Source of the DNA: Verrucomicrobiota bacterium
Lineage (GTDB): Bacteria; Verrucomicrobiota; Verrucomicrobiia; Chthoniobacterales; UBA6821
Reading direction: 5' to 3'
Assembly (NCBI GenBank): GCA_016871655.1
Contig: VHCR01000065.1
Span: 1 to 7,524 of the forward strand
Length of the DNA stretch: 7,524 nt
The notes below the pieces were generated by a model. It was not told the DNA's origin. It saw nothing but the letters and a program-made list of their open reading frames with translations, and ran no database searches. The first letter of the stretch is position 1. Each line of letters starts with the position of its first letter. Of the stretch, positions 1 through 7,011 are shown one piece after another. A program made the position numbers and the translations under genes.

Positions 1-1
1 T

Positions 2-1162
2 ACAGCAGCGCTAGCGACGAATGTTCCGATTGAGGCGACAGATATTGCGCGCTTGCTACAATTTGCGCAGGAAAAAAAAATCGATCTCACTGTTGTTGGG
101 CCAGATGATCCGTTGGCTGCGGGCATCGTCGATTGCTTTCAAAAAGCAGGCCTACGTGTCTTTGGACCGACTGCTGCGGCCGCGCGATTTGAGGCGTCTA
201 AATCTTTTGCAAAAGATTTTATGAAGCGCCATGGTATTCCGACGGCAGCTTCTGAAATTTTTATGAGTAGTGAAAAAGCGCGCAATTATTTGCAGCACGC
301 TACGTACCCACTCGTTGTGAAGGCTGATGGATTGGCCTTAGGCAAGGGAGTGATCATTGCACAAAACCTCGAGGAAGCGCTGACGGCCATTCGCGAAATC
401 ATGGAAGAAAAAGTTTTTGGTGATGCAGGAGAAAAGGTGGTCATCGAAGAGTTTCTTGTTGGTCCAGAATGTTCACTACACGCGCTTATCGATGGAAAAA
501 ATTATCTCCTCTTCCCCGATGCACGCGATCACAAGCGGGCACTCGATAGCGATCAAGGCCTCAATACGGGCGGAATGGGAACGATCTCCCCCTCGCAGGT
601 GCTGACAGAATCGATGCGCGCTCGCCTTCACGAAGAAATTTTTGTTCCCTTTCTTCGCGGACTTGAAAAAGAAAAAATTAATTTTCAAGGAATGTTGTTT
701 CCTGGGCTCATGATCACGCATGATGGACCAAAGGTCCTCGAATTCAATGCCCGCTTTGGTGATCCTGAAACACAAGTTTTGATGAGGCGTTTGAAAAGCG
801 ATCTTCTCGAGTTGATCGAGGCCACGATTGATCAAAAGCTTGATGGGATGAAACCTCAGTGGGAGGAGAGCTCTGCTGTTTGCGTCGTCTTGGCCTCTGG
901 CGGTTACCCTGGCCCGATTGAAAAAGGAAAAGCGATTTCTGGATTAGAAAACATAACCGATTCTGACGTCATTGTTTTTCATGCAGGGACAAAACAAGTT
1001 GAAGAACATGTCGTCACCAATGGGGGGCGTGTGCTGGGGGTGACGGCCCTAGGATCAAGTATGGAAGAAGCTCGGAGCAAGGTTTATGCCGCCGCTGATC
1101 AAATTCAGTTTGAGGGAAAGCAGTTTCGACGAGATATTGGCAAAGCGCTGCCTTGCAGTTGA
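2..1162 (+). CDS. purD: Phosphoribosylamine--glycine ligase (GAR synthetase), 5' end cut by the window edge
   Basis: PurD joins glycine to 5-phosphoribosylamine using ATP, the second step of de novo purine synthesis, in the cytoplasm. The frame is open from base 2, giving 386 visible residues. Roughly 40-45 N-terminal residues, including the usual GxGGREHA loop, lie outside the window. Recognisable PurD blocks in order are VVGPDDPLAAGIVD, VVKADGLALGKGV (ATP-grasp), VVIEEFLVGPECS, LNTGGMGTISP, LEFNARFGDPETQ (metal/ATP site) and, in the C-terminal domain, VVLASGGYPGPI. The reading frame is intact with no missing catalytic block. The gene converges on tilS, so the two are not cotranscribed. Its TGA stop lies inside the left arm of a 29-bp inverted repeat, so the last codon and the stop are shared with that repeat. 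Family assignment is secure; only the true start is unseen. Confidence 0.96.
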   Translation, partial: TAALATNVPIEATDIARLLQFAQEKKIDLTVVGPDDPLAAGIVDCFQKAGLRVFGPTAAAARFEASKSFAKDFMKRHGIPTAASEIFMSSEKARNYLQHATYPLVVKADGLALGKGVIIAQNLEEALTAIREIMEEKVFGDAGEKVVIEEFLVGPECSLHALIDGKNYLLFPDARDHKRALDSDQGLNTGGMGTISPSQVLTESMRARLHEEIFVPFLRGLEKEKINFQGMLFPGLMITHDGPKVLEFNARFGDPETQVLMRRLKSDLLELIEATIDQKLDGMKPQWEESSAVCVVLASGGYPGPIEKGKAISGLENITDSDVIVFHAGTKQVEEHVVTNGGRVLGVTALGSSMEEARSKVYAAADQIQFEGKQFRRDIGKALPCS

Positions 1163-1269
1163 AGTTAAAAGTTTAAGTTTAAGTTAAGACTTGCCTTCGG
1201 TGAAAAAGTAAAAAATCTTTTTTATTCGCGAAGCGCACGAAACTTAAACTTAAACTTTTAACTTCAACT
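1157..1269. repeat. Inverted array pair between convergent purD and tilS (29-bp perfect arms)
   Basis: Bases 1157-1185 and 1241-1269 are perfect reverse complements (29 bp) around a 55-base core. The arms are made of 6-7 base words such as GTTGAA, GTTAAAA and GTTTAA. The left arm covers the purD stop codon (1160-1162), and the right arm ends 35 bases before the tilS stop. The core holds GCCTTCGG at 1193-1200, an A-run followed by a T-run (about 1209-1225) and TTCGCGAA. Lying between two converging genes, it could act as a two-way terminator or form a cruciform, but the long core and lack of a GC-rich stem directly followed by a U-run make it unlike a standard intrinsic terminator. It is one of five similar intergenic pairs in the window. 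Confidence 0.9.
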
Positions 1270-1304
1270 AAAGAACAGTGGCTCAGTAAAAAAATGCTAA
1301 CTTT

Positions 1305-2261
1305 TTAAATTTTCTTTCCGATTTCTAAAAAAAGGCAACCGGAGCGGCGCCGAGCATGCGCATTGCTTGGGAGATTGACCTTTGCGGGGCCATCGAGGTT
1401 CAAGAGTGAGAGGACACGTTCCACTTCTTCGAAGCCCACGTCAGAGAAACCGTGATGCCGGAGCCAGGCATGAACAATGCGGCGTTGGAGTGCGAGTGGC
1501 ACGGTAGCAAGCTCGCGTGTGCTGAGCTGATCTTGTGCAGCTTGCGGAGCGGCGAGGGATTCGAGATACTCATCCTCAGCTGCCAAGATCGTCGCGGTCC
1601 GCGTGATAGCGTTGCGGTAACTGGTGCCGATGAGTTCATCTAAGAGTGGTAGCAGGCGATGACGCAGACGATTGCGCGTTGGGAGGTGCGATTCGTTCGA
1701 GCCATCTTCTTGCCAAGAAATTTTATTTTTGATCAGGTATGTTACGAGTTCTTTTTTTAAAATGGAAAGTAACGGTCGCACGATGGTGAGCTTGATCCCA
1801 TCAATCGTCCGCTGGCTCACAGGCAGCATTCCAGCTAGGCCTGCAGAGCCAGTGCCTCGAAGAAAATGGAGGAAGCATGTTTCCACTTGATCGTCGGCAT
1901 GATGAGCGAGGAGTAATATTTTTACATCACGCTTTCGAGCGACTGTTGCAAAAAATTCATAACGTGCCTCACGTGCGGCTGTCTCCAGAGAAAGTTTTTC
2001 CCGCATTGCACGAGCCTGAACATCCTCGGTTCCGAGTTCAAAGGGAAGCTGCAACGACGTTGCTAAATTTTTGACAAAAATTTCATCAGTATCTGATTCC
2101 GTACCACGCAACTGGTGGTTGAAGTGACAGAGAATCAAGTTGCGATGGCCTTGCTCGAGCAGCAAGTGCAGCAGCGCTACCGAGTCTGTTCCACCGGAGA
2201 GGCCGATGAGGAGCGATTCGTCATGGGAAAGGTTGTTAAAGATAGAGGCAGAGTGTACCAC
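1305..2261 (-). CDS. tilS: tRNA(Ile)-lysidine synthetase
   Basis: TilS attaches lysine to the wobble cytidine (C34) of the tRNA-Ile that has a CAU anticodon, using ATP, so that it reads AUA codons as isoleucine. It is cytoplasmic and usually essential. The 318-residue protein shows the PP-loop ATP-pyrophosphatase signature SGGTDS (residues 22-27), HFNHQLRG (about 47-54), the LAHHADDQVET block (119-129), RPLL (163-166) and the WQEDGSN...RNRLRHRLLPLL tRNA-binding block (184-208). The length fits short TilS forms that lack the full C-terminal domain of the E. coli type. The chosen start is GTG at 2261: it is the only sensible start in this frame, it places the PP-loop at the usual distance, and the upstream frame runs into repeat sequence. 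No Shine-Dalgarno is visible; a CCATCTT-type repeat lies 13 bases upstream. serS is upstream on the same strand, 117 bases away, so cotranscription is possible. Confidence 0.94.
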   Translation of the reverse strand: MVHSASIFNNLSHDESLLIGLSGGTDSVALLHLLLEQGHRNLILCHFNHQLRGTESDTDEIFVKNLATSLQLPFELGTEDVQARAMREKLSLETAAREARYEFFATVARKRDVKILLLAHHADDQVETCFLHFLRGTGSAGLAGMLPVSQRTIDGIKLTIVRPLLSILKKELVTYLIKNKISWQEDGSNESHLPTRNRLRHRLLPLLDELIGTSYRNAITRTATILAAEDEYLESLAAPQAAQDQLSTRELATVPLALQRRIVHAWLRHHGFSDVGFEEVERVLSLLNLDGPAKVNLPSNAHARRRSGCLFLEIGKKI

Positions 2262-2274
2262 GAAGAAAATTTTT

Positions 2275-2382
2275 GGAAGATGGAAGATGGAAGATGGGAG
2301 TCGAGGCCTTCGGCATTTTAAAAATTTTCATATTGTTTGCGCCAGCAAACCACAACTCCTATCTTCTATCTTCTATCTTCAA
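2275..2382. repeat. Inverted GGAAGAT heptad arrays between tilS and serS
   Basis: The left array is three tandem copies of GGAAGAT at 2275-2295. The right array is three tandem 7-base units at 2361-2381 (ATCTTCT, ATCTTCT, ATCTTCA). Bases 2276-2297 and 2359-2380 are inverted copies over 22 bp with three differences, one per heptad, which become G-U pairs in a plus-strand transcript. The last unit of the right array contains the serS stop codon (2379-2381), and the left array begins 13 bases upstream of the tilS GTG. The 61-base core carries GGCCTTCGGC (2305-2314) followed by an AT-rich stretch. The design is the same as in the other gaps but the word is different. Confidence 0.88.
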
Positions 2383-3644
2383 TTCAACTCAGCAGTGCCA
2401 AAGTAAGGCTGGAGCACTTTGGGAATCGCAAGCGCGCCGCCCGGTTGCGTGTGGGTTTCTAGGAGCGCGACGTAAAGTCGTGGCAACGCTGTGCCAGAGC
2501 CGTTGAGCGTATGGCAGAATTGATTTTTCCCATCGGCAGCTTTGAAACGCAAGTTCATCCGACGCGCTTGATAGTCGCCGAAGTGAGAGCAGCTCGAGAC
2601 TTCGAGGAAGGCTTGCTGTCCTGGAGCCCAAACTTCGAGGTCAAAGGTGCGTGCAGAACCAGCTCCGAGATCGCCAGCGCAGAGATCGAGGACGCGATAA
2701 GGAAGTTCGAGGAGTTGCAACACTTTTTCCGCGTCGTGCGTGAGGGATAAAAGTTCTTCTTCGCCCTGCTCAGGATGAACAATTTTAACGAGTTCGATTT
2801 TATTGAACTGGTGCATGCGAATGATGCCTCGCGTCTCGCGGCCCGCGGAGCCTGCTTCGCGGCGGAAGCAAGGAGTGCAAGCGGTGAGTTTGAGCGGGAG
2901 ATTTTTTTCCGGAATAATTTCTTCGCGATAAAAATTGGTGAGTGAGACTTCAGCAGTTGGTGTGAGAAACATCGTTCCTTCGTCAAAGCCATACATGTCT
3001 TCTTCAAATTTGGGGAGTTGTCCTGTGCCGATCATGCAGTCGCGACGAACGAGAACAGGCATTCCCATTTCGGTGTAGCCATGTTGTTGTGTTTGCAGGT
3101 CGAGTAAAAAATTAATCAAGGCTCGTTCGAGGCGTGCCCCTTTTCCGGTGAAGCAGACGTAGCCGCTCCCACTCAGCTTCGTAGCGCGATCGAGATCGAA
3201 GAGCCCGAGTCGTTCGCCAATTTCGATATGGGTCTCTCTTTTTTCATGCAGCGGCGTTCCCCAGGTCCGCACCGTTTTATTGTGCTCGGCAGTTTTCCCA
3301 TCAGGAATTACGGAGTGAGGCATGTTGGGAAGACGGAGCAACAGATCGCGCTGTTTTTTTTCAAGCTCTTCGGAGGCGATACGAAGTTGCTCCATTTCTA
3401 TCGCTAAATTTTTTACTTGGGTTTCAAGTGCAGAAGAATCTTCTTTGCGACTCTTCATCATGCCGATCTCTTTGCTGAGACGATTCCGATCTGCTTGAAG
3501 TGTCTGCAATTTAGTTTCAGCTTCACGACGCTTCGCATCAGAAACTAAGATGAGATCAACTTGTTCGATGAGAGCTTCGGAACGTCGTGCCAGCGCGGCT
3601 TTGACGGCTATCGGATCTTTGCGGAGGAGTTGGATGTCGAGCAT
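2379..3644 (-). CDS. serS: Serine--tRNA ligase
   Basis: SerRS charges tRNA-Ser (and tRNA-Sec where present) with serine in the cytoplasm. The 421-residue protein has the N-terminal helical tRNA-binding arm (about 25-105, rich in charged coiled-coil heptads) followed by a class II catalytic core: TPTAE serine-pocket segment (228-232), motif 2 FRREAGSAGRETRGIIRMHQF (260-280), LEVSSCSHFGDYQARR (347-362) and motif 3 LNGSGTALPRLYVALLE (380-396). Length is normal for bacterial SerRS. The start is set at ATG 3644, giving MLDIQLLRKDP, the usual SerRS beginning. An in-frame ATG at 3689 would add 15 residues (MPYSLQPIAYSLSHP) that are only the translation of the intergenic repeat, so it is rejected. 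No Shine-Dalgarno precedes 3644; a pyrimidine-rich repeat ends 5 bases upstream. The stop lies in the next repeat array. The gene is divergent from the porin remnant and upstream of tilS on the same strand. Confidence 0.97.
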   Translation of the reverse strand: MLDIQLLRKDPIAVKAALARRSEALIEQVDLILVSDAKRREAETKLQTLQADRNRLSKEIGMMKSRKEDSSALETQVKNLAIEMEQLRIASEELEKKQRDLLLRLPNMPHSVIPDGKTAEHNKTVRTWGTPLHEKRETHIEIGERLGLFDLDRATKLSGSGYVCFTGKGARLERALINFLLDLQTQQHGYTEMGMPVLVRRDCMIGTGQLPKFEEDMYGFDEGTMFLTPTAEVSLTNFYREEIIPEKNLPLKLTACTPCFRREAGSAGRETRGIIRMHQFNKIELVKIVHPEQGEEELLSLTHDAEKVLQLLELPYRVLDLCAGDLGAGSARTFDLEVWAPGQQAFLEVSSCSHFGDYQARRMNLRFKAADGKNQFCHTLNGSGTALPRLYVALLETHTQPGGALAIPKVLQPYFGTAELN

Positions 3645-3649
3645 GGGAT

Positions 3650-3789
3650 GAGAAAGGCTGTAGGCTATAGGCTGTAGACTGTAGGGCAAAGTAAGGCCTT
3701 CGGCAAAATCAAATATAACAAATCAATTTTGCTAATGATGTCGATTTTGATTTGTTATAACCTATAGCCTATAGCCTACAGCCTTTCTC
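3650..3789. repeat. Inverted GGCTATA/GGCTGTA heptad arrays with nested inner hairpin, between serS and the porin remnant
   Basis: The left array is four heptads at 3656-3683 (GGCTGTA, GGCTATA, GGCTGTA, GACTGTA). The right array is CCTATAG, CCTATAG, CCTACAG, CCT at 3761-3784. Bases 3650-3673 and 3766-3789 are perfect reverse complements over 24 bp. Nested inside is a second perfect 13-bp pair, 3714-3726 with 3747-3759 (TATAACAAATCAA and its complement), around a 20-base loop. The outer arms stop 5 bases before the serS ATG and 3 bases before the porin-remnant ATG. The core contains GGCCTTCGGC (3693-3702). Because the two genes diverge, this gap must also hold the serS promoter unless transcription enters from elsewhere. 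Confidence 0.92.
3715..3744 (-). promoter_or_regulatory. Possible serS promoter
   Basis: On the minus strand TCGACA (plus positions 3739-3744, one mismatch to TTGACA) is followed after 18 bases by TGTTAT (3715-3720, four of six to TATAAT). It sits about 70 bases upstream of the serS ATG, and serS needs a promoter in this divergent gap. The match is modest, the region is AT-rich so chance matches are common, and the elements fall inside the nested inverted repeat. This is a candidate only. Confidence 0.22.
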
Positions 3790-3792
3790 CCG

Positions 3793-4194
3793 ATGCGCCT
3801 TCCCTCTCTTTTCTTACTAGCCGTCACGCTTCTCCCTGGCAATGCCAGTGAGGGGACGAAGGCGTCTGATGCGGGTCGTGAGAGTGAATTCTGTTGGAGT
3901 GAATTATTGTGGACTAGCGATTCTTCCACTGCCAGCACTCCACTGAACAAAACGCAGCAGCAAATTTTGTTGCCTTACTTAGCGAGACAAACAACGCCGC
4001 ATGCCATTATCGAAAGCGAAAAAGCTTCGGGAGATTGGTTTGGGCAACGCCGAGAGCTGGCCAATCATGGAGTTAATTTTTCAGTGACGTATACTTCGGA
4101 TACCGCTGGAAACCCGGTGGGAGGTTATCGACCGGGTGGGTGCACATATGCCGATGTTTTCTCCTATCTTCAAATGATTCCCTGTGTTCTTTGA
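3793..4194 (+). pseudogene. N-terminal remnant of an OprB-like carbohydrate-selective porin
   Basis: The 133-residue frame starts with a typical secretion signal (RLPSLFLLAVTLLPGNAS, residues 2-19). After a linker it shows EKASGDWFGQRRELANHGV (76-94), VTYTSDTAGNPVGG (98-111) and a Tyr-Ala-Asp segment (119-121). This order (GDW.G.R..L...GV, then a first beta strand, then GN..GG) is what I recall of the start of OprB-family outer-membrane sugar porins, which are usually several hundred residues long. The frame ends soon after residue 121 with SYLQMIPCVL, which does not look like a porin strand. Its stop lies 2 bases from the dnaJ stop on the other strand, so nothing downstream can supply the missing barrel. 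The most likely reading is a gene cut by deletion or rearrangement; a short secreted protein still in use is possible. The ATG at 3793 has no Shine-Dalgarno and follows the repeat array by 3 bases. Confidence 0.55.
4161..4173. repeat. Possible leftover of the GAAGATA-type array at the porin break point
   Basis: Bases 4161-4173 read CTCCTATCTTCAA. The right array of the tilS/serS gap (2356-2382) reads CTCCTATCTTC, then two further heptads, then AA. The two sites are therefore identical apart from the loss of exactly two 7-base units. The copy here falls where the porin frame stops looking like a porin, 24 bases from the dnaJ stop. A 13-base match could occur by chance, and no matching inverted arm is visible nearby. 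Confidence 0.35.
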
Positions 4195-4196
4195 GT

Positions 4197-5141
4197 TTAA
4201 TTTCTTTGCAATTCTTTCAACTTTTCCCAAGCTGCCTTCTCCTCCGCGGTCAGCGTTGTCAGGATTTGAATCGTGATTACGGCAAAAAAATCACCGCGCG
4301 TGCTCTTGCCCATGGGGAGGCCTTGGCCAGGGATACGGAATTTTTTCCCAGGCTGAGTCCCTGCAGGAATTTTTAATTTCACACGACCGTCCGGTGTCGG
4401 AATTGTCAACTCACCGCCGAGTGTTGCTTGCCAAGCAGGAATTTCAACATCATGAAAAATATCACTCTCTTCAAAATAAAAATCAGGATGTTGTTGGAGT
4501 TTGACGCGAAGGTAGAGATCGCCTGGCGTTCCATTGCCGCTGCCTCCCTGGCCGGCGAGACGGATCCGTTGACCTTCGCGCACGCCTTGAGGAATTTTGA
4601 TGGTGTAGGTTTGTGCTTGAGTAAGACCAGGACGCCGTAAGGAAATTGGGCGTGTCGCTCCATGCAGCACTTCGTCGAGTGTGACGAGGAGATCTGCTTC
4701 CACATCGCTGCCACGTTGTGGGGTCTCTTCGAAAGCTCTTCCACCGCTGTAGCCACGGCCATGACGCGTCCCAAAAAATTGTTCAAAGAAATCGCTAAAC
4801 CCAGTGCCACCAAAATGGAATTCTTCACCAGCTTGCCCAAAACCACTCATGCCTCCAAATCCCTCTGGCATGCCGCCGCTGTGATAGCCGCCAGCAGCTC
4901 TTCCTCCAGCTTGGGACCAGCTGGCGCCATAGGTGTCATATTTTTTGCGGTTTTCCGGATTGCTTAAAACTTCGTAAGCTTCGTTGATCTCCTTAAATTT
5001 TTCTTCCGCGACTTTTTTATCTTTTGCTACATCAGGATGATATTGGCGTGCCAATTTGCGAAAGGCCGACTTGATTTCATCAGCAGAAGCGGTTTTAGAG
5101 AGACCTAGCGTTTGGTAGTAATCGCGAAATTGGGCGGGCAT
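4197..5141 (-). CDS. cbpA: DnaJ-family co-chaperone of the CbpA type (J domain, no zinc finger)
   Basis: J-domain co-chaperones deliver unfolded clients to DnaK (Hsp70) and stimulate its ATPase in the cytoplasm. The 314-residue protein has a J domain (about 7-72) with the essential HPD at 35-37 and the KFKEINEAYEVLSNPENRKKYD helix (48-69). A Gly/Phe-rich linker follows (about 75-135), then the two beta-sandwich client-binding domains and C-terminal dimer region (about 145-312: IKIPQGVREGQRIRLAGQG, GDLYLRV, LGGELTIPTPDG, KLKIPAGTQPGKKFRIPGQG). There are no CxxCxGxG repeats, so it is a class B/CbpA-like DnaJ rather than canonical DnaJ. The start is ATG 5141: upstream is repeat sequence beginning 1-4 bases away, and no Shine-Dalgarno is present. 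yidC lies upstream on the same strand. The gene's tail meets the porin remnant. The symbol cbpA describes the domain type; orthology to E. coli CbpA is not proven. Confidence 0.92.
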   Translation of the reverse strand: MPAQFRDYYQTLGLSKTASADEIKSAFRKLARQYHPDVAKDKKVAEEKFKEINEAYEVLSNPENRKKYDTYGASWSQAGGRAAGGYHSGGMPEGFGGMSGFGQAGEEFHFGGTGFSDFFEQFFGTRHGRGYSGGRAFEETPQRGSDVEADLLVTLDEVLHGATRPISLRRPGLTQAQTYTIKIPQGVREGQRIRLAGQGGSGNGTPGDLYLRVKLQQHPDFYFEESDIFHDVEIPAWQATLGGELTIPTPDGRVKLKIPAGTQPGKKFRIPGQGLPMGKSTRGDFFAVITIQILTTLTAEEKAAWEKLKELQRN

Positions 5142-5142
5142 A

Positions 5143-5295
5143 ATAGGCTGTAGGCTATAGGCTGTAGGCTATAGGAAAGAAATTTTTATGGAATAATCGC
5201 ATCTCAAAATAATCAAAATTAATTTGGTGATTAAGAAAATAGTTTTTGCGATTATAATGGAGCATGACTTTTAAAACCCTACAGTCTATAGCCTA
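5143..5295. repeat. Inverted GGCTGTA/GGCTATA heptad arrays between dnaJ and yidC
   Basis: The left array has four clean alternating heptads at 5146-5175 (GGCTGTA, GGCTATA, GGCTGTA, GGCTATA, then GG). The right arm at 5278-5295 is an inverted copy of 5151-5168 with one mismatch in 18 bases. The left array begins within 4 bases of the dnaJ ATG. The right arm ends in the yidC TAG stop (5293-5295), which belongs to a TAGGCTA word. The AT-rich core (about 100 bases) holds a 9-bp inverted pair, 5193-5201 (ATAATCGCA) with 5247-5255. It lacks the GCCTTCGG motif found in three other cores. The word family is shared with the serS/porin gap. Confidence 0.9.
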
Positions 5296-7008
5296 TCTTT
5301 TCTTCCGCGGCCTGGGAGCCTCCAGCTTTGGCAGCGGGCGATTACGTGTCACGTAGAGTTGGACGATGGAAAAAATATTTTGCGTTGTCCAATAGAGCGC
5401 CAATGCGGAAGCAAAATTATAACAGAAGCTCAAAAAGATCAGTGGCATGACGTACATCATTCGTTGCTGTGCTGGATCTCCGCCTTTTGGTGAGAGGGAC
5501 ATTTGCCAGAGCATTGTTCCGGCCATGATGATCGGAAGTAAATTGATGGGCATGTTCATGAAATGGGCAATCGTATCAGGTTGCGAGAGATCATGAATCC
5601 AGAGGAAGTGAGAGTTGCGGAGCTCAATTGCTGTTCCCAACATCGAGTAGAAGCCGAAAAAGACAGGGATCTGAATCAACATTGGAAGACAGCCGCCAAA
5701 GGGATTGACTCCATAATGTTTGTAAAGCTTCATCAACTCTTCATTCATTTTCGTCGGATTATCTTTATATTTTTCGCGGAGCTCCGTCATTTTTGGAGAG
5801 AGAAGCTGCATGCGGCGCATCGAGTTTGTTGCCTTATTCTGAATCGGCCAGAGTGCTGATTTAATCAAGAGTGTGAGAACAATGATAGCAGCCGCATAAT
5901 TTCCGAGCAGTCCTTTGAGAGCGTTCATTGCCCAAAGCAAAAATTCGGAGACCAAATGGAACATTCCAAAGTTCATCACCGCTTGTTGACCAGCTCCTAA
6001 TTTTTCTAAACCTTTAAAATCTTTTGGTCCGGCAAAAATCGTGAAGTGATACGAGACCGACTCGCCTGGAGCCAAGTGGAGAGACGCTAGTTGTAAGCCT
6101 CCTTCCATTCCGTAAATCGGTTTTTGGGTGCGTTGTGTGACGAGTGGTGTTTCAAAGCGAGTAGCCCAAGCACCTGTTGCTTCTTTGTCTTGTGACGTCA
6201 GGATTGTGCAAAAATATTGGCTCGTTACCGCTGCCCAGGTGATTGCAGGTGAGCTGACTTGATAGAAAGGTCGCTCTGCGCGTAGCTCGGTGCCAATGAG
6301 AGGAAGTCTGGTTGCTCCAAACCAATTGACATCGATGGTCGTCATTTTTCCATCGGTGAATGAATCAAAGCGTGTGTAGGTTGGCGCATCAGTTGCATGC
6401 ACAGGTGTCGCACCGCCTGCAGCCAGCAAGTAAGCGGGAGTATCGAGAGGCGTTTTGCTGGTGTTGCTGAAGGTGATGTCTAATCCGACGAGGTATTCTT
6501 CAGGTGATCCTGTGGTTTGAGGGAGTGTGAAAAATTTGCTAATCATCAATCCATTCGCCTCCCGATGTTCAAAGGAACTCTTCCCATTTTTTTTATCAGC
6601 GTTCATCGAAAACCCTTCCACCATTTTTCCTGGAGCTTCGAGGAGTGCACCAATCGGAGCGGGAGAAAGATCATTCAGTTGCAAACTGTGATCCTGAGCG
6701 CCGAGGTGAAGAAAGAGGGTGATGCTTTCAATGCCGCCAACATTATTTTCAAAAAGATATTCGGCTTTGGCGGTATCAAGTGTTTCACGGCGTGTGGTGA
6801 GTTGAGGAATAGGCGCTGCAGGAGATGATACTGCTGGCACGCTAGAAGCTGCTTTAGGAGCCGCTGTAGCAGGAGTTGGCGCGCTCCGTTCAGCAGCAGC
6901 ACGCTCTGTTTGAATCGCAGGAAGTGTGTGAGAAGTGTAATACCATTGCCATCCAATGAGTCCAGCGATAGAGAGAGCAACAGCGATCCAAGTAGTACGG
7001 TCGAACAT
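5293..7008 (-). CDS. yidC: Membrane protein insertase YidC
   Basis: YidC inserts and folds inner-membrane proteins, alone or with SecYEG. The 571-residue protein has the Gram-negative layout: an N-terminal membrane anchor (about 6-24), an Ala/Pro-rich linker (about 35-68), a large periplasmic P1 domain (about 75-335) and the conserved Oxa1-like domain (about 349-553) with segments near 349-388, 441-460, 484-503 and 517-552. Between the first two core segments lies the charged cytoplasmic hairpin (RMQLLSPKMTELREKYKDN). The core ends with a basic tail (RPRKKR). The position of the hydrophilic-groove arginine (R366 in E. coli) appears to be lysine (K383), as I recall in many other YidC proteins. 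yidD lies 116 bases upstream on the same strand, the usual pairing. The ATG at 7008 has no Shine-Dalgarno; an inverted CTTCAACTT-type array lies 3 bases upstream. The stop codon is part of the next repeat array. Confidence 0.97.
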   Translation of the reverse strand: MFDRTTWIAVALSIAGLIGWQWYYTSHTLPAIQTERAAAERSAPTPATAAPKAASSVPAVSSPAAPIPQLTTRRETLDTAKAEYLFENNVGGIESITLFLHLGAQDHSLQLNDLSPAPIGALLEAPGKMVEGFSMNADKKNGKSSFEHREANGLMISKFFTLPQTTGSPEEYLVGLDITFSNTSKTPLDTPAYLLAAGGATPVHATDAPTYTRFDSFTDGKMTTIDVNWFGATRLPLIGTELRAERPFYQVSSPAITWAAVTSQYFCTILTSQDKEATGAWATRFETPLVTQRTQKPIYGMEGGLQLASLHLAPGESVSYHFTIFAGPKDFKGLEKLGAGQQAVMNFGMFHLVSEFLLWAMNALKGLLGNYAAAIIVLTLLIKSALWPIQNKATNSMRRMQLLSPKMTELREKYKDNPTKMNEELMKLYKHYGVNPFGGCLPMLIQIPVFFGFYSMLGTAIELRNSHFLWIHDLSQPDTIAHFMNMPINLLPIIMAGTMLWQMSLSPKGGDPAQQRMMYVMPLIFLSFCYNFASALALYWTTQNIFSIVQLYVTRNRPLPKLEAPRPRKKR

Positions 7009-7011
7009 TTT

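Noticed and set aside
476..835. 119-codon minus-strand open frame inside purD
   Set aside because: It lies wholly within the well-supported purD coding sequence, has no family resemblance and no plausible context; it is an antisense shadow.
1191..1225. Intrinsic terminator for purD (small GCCTTCGG hairpin followed by a T-run)
   Set aside because: The stem is only about five pairs including two G-U pairs and the T-run starts over ten bases after it, so it does not meet a normal terminator model.
2555..3007. 150-codon minus-strand open frame within serS
   Set aside because: It overlaps the SerS catalytic core in another frame, and its Ser/Lys-rich composition matches an out-of-frame reading.
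3650..3789. Insertion sequence or transposon ends
   Set aside because: There is no transposase, the core is under 100 bases, and no target-site duplication outside the arms is evident. A non-autonomous MITE cannot be excluded but is not supported by a shared terminal sequence between gaps.
4406..4846. 146-codon minus-strand frame inside dnaJ
   Set aside because: It is an alternate frame of a clear J-domain protein; hydrophobic stretches come from the Gly/Phe-rich codons read out of frame.
5251..5258. ATTATAAT as a -10 promoter element for dnaJ
   Set aside because: It contains TATAAT on both strands, but no acceptable -35 lies 16-18 bases upstream on the minus strand and the core is AT-rich, so a chance match is likely.
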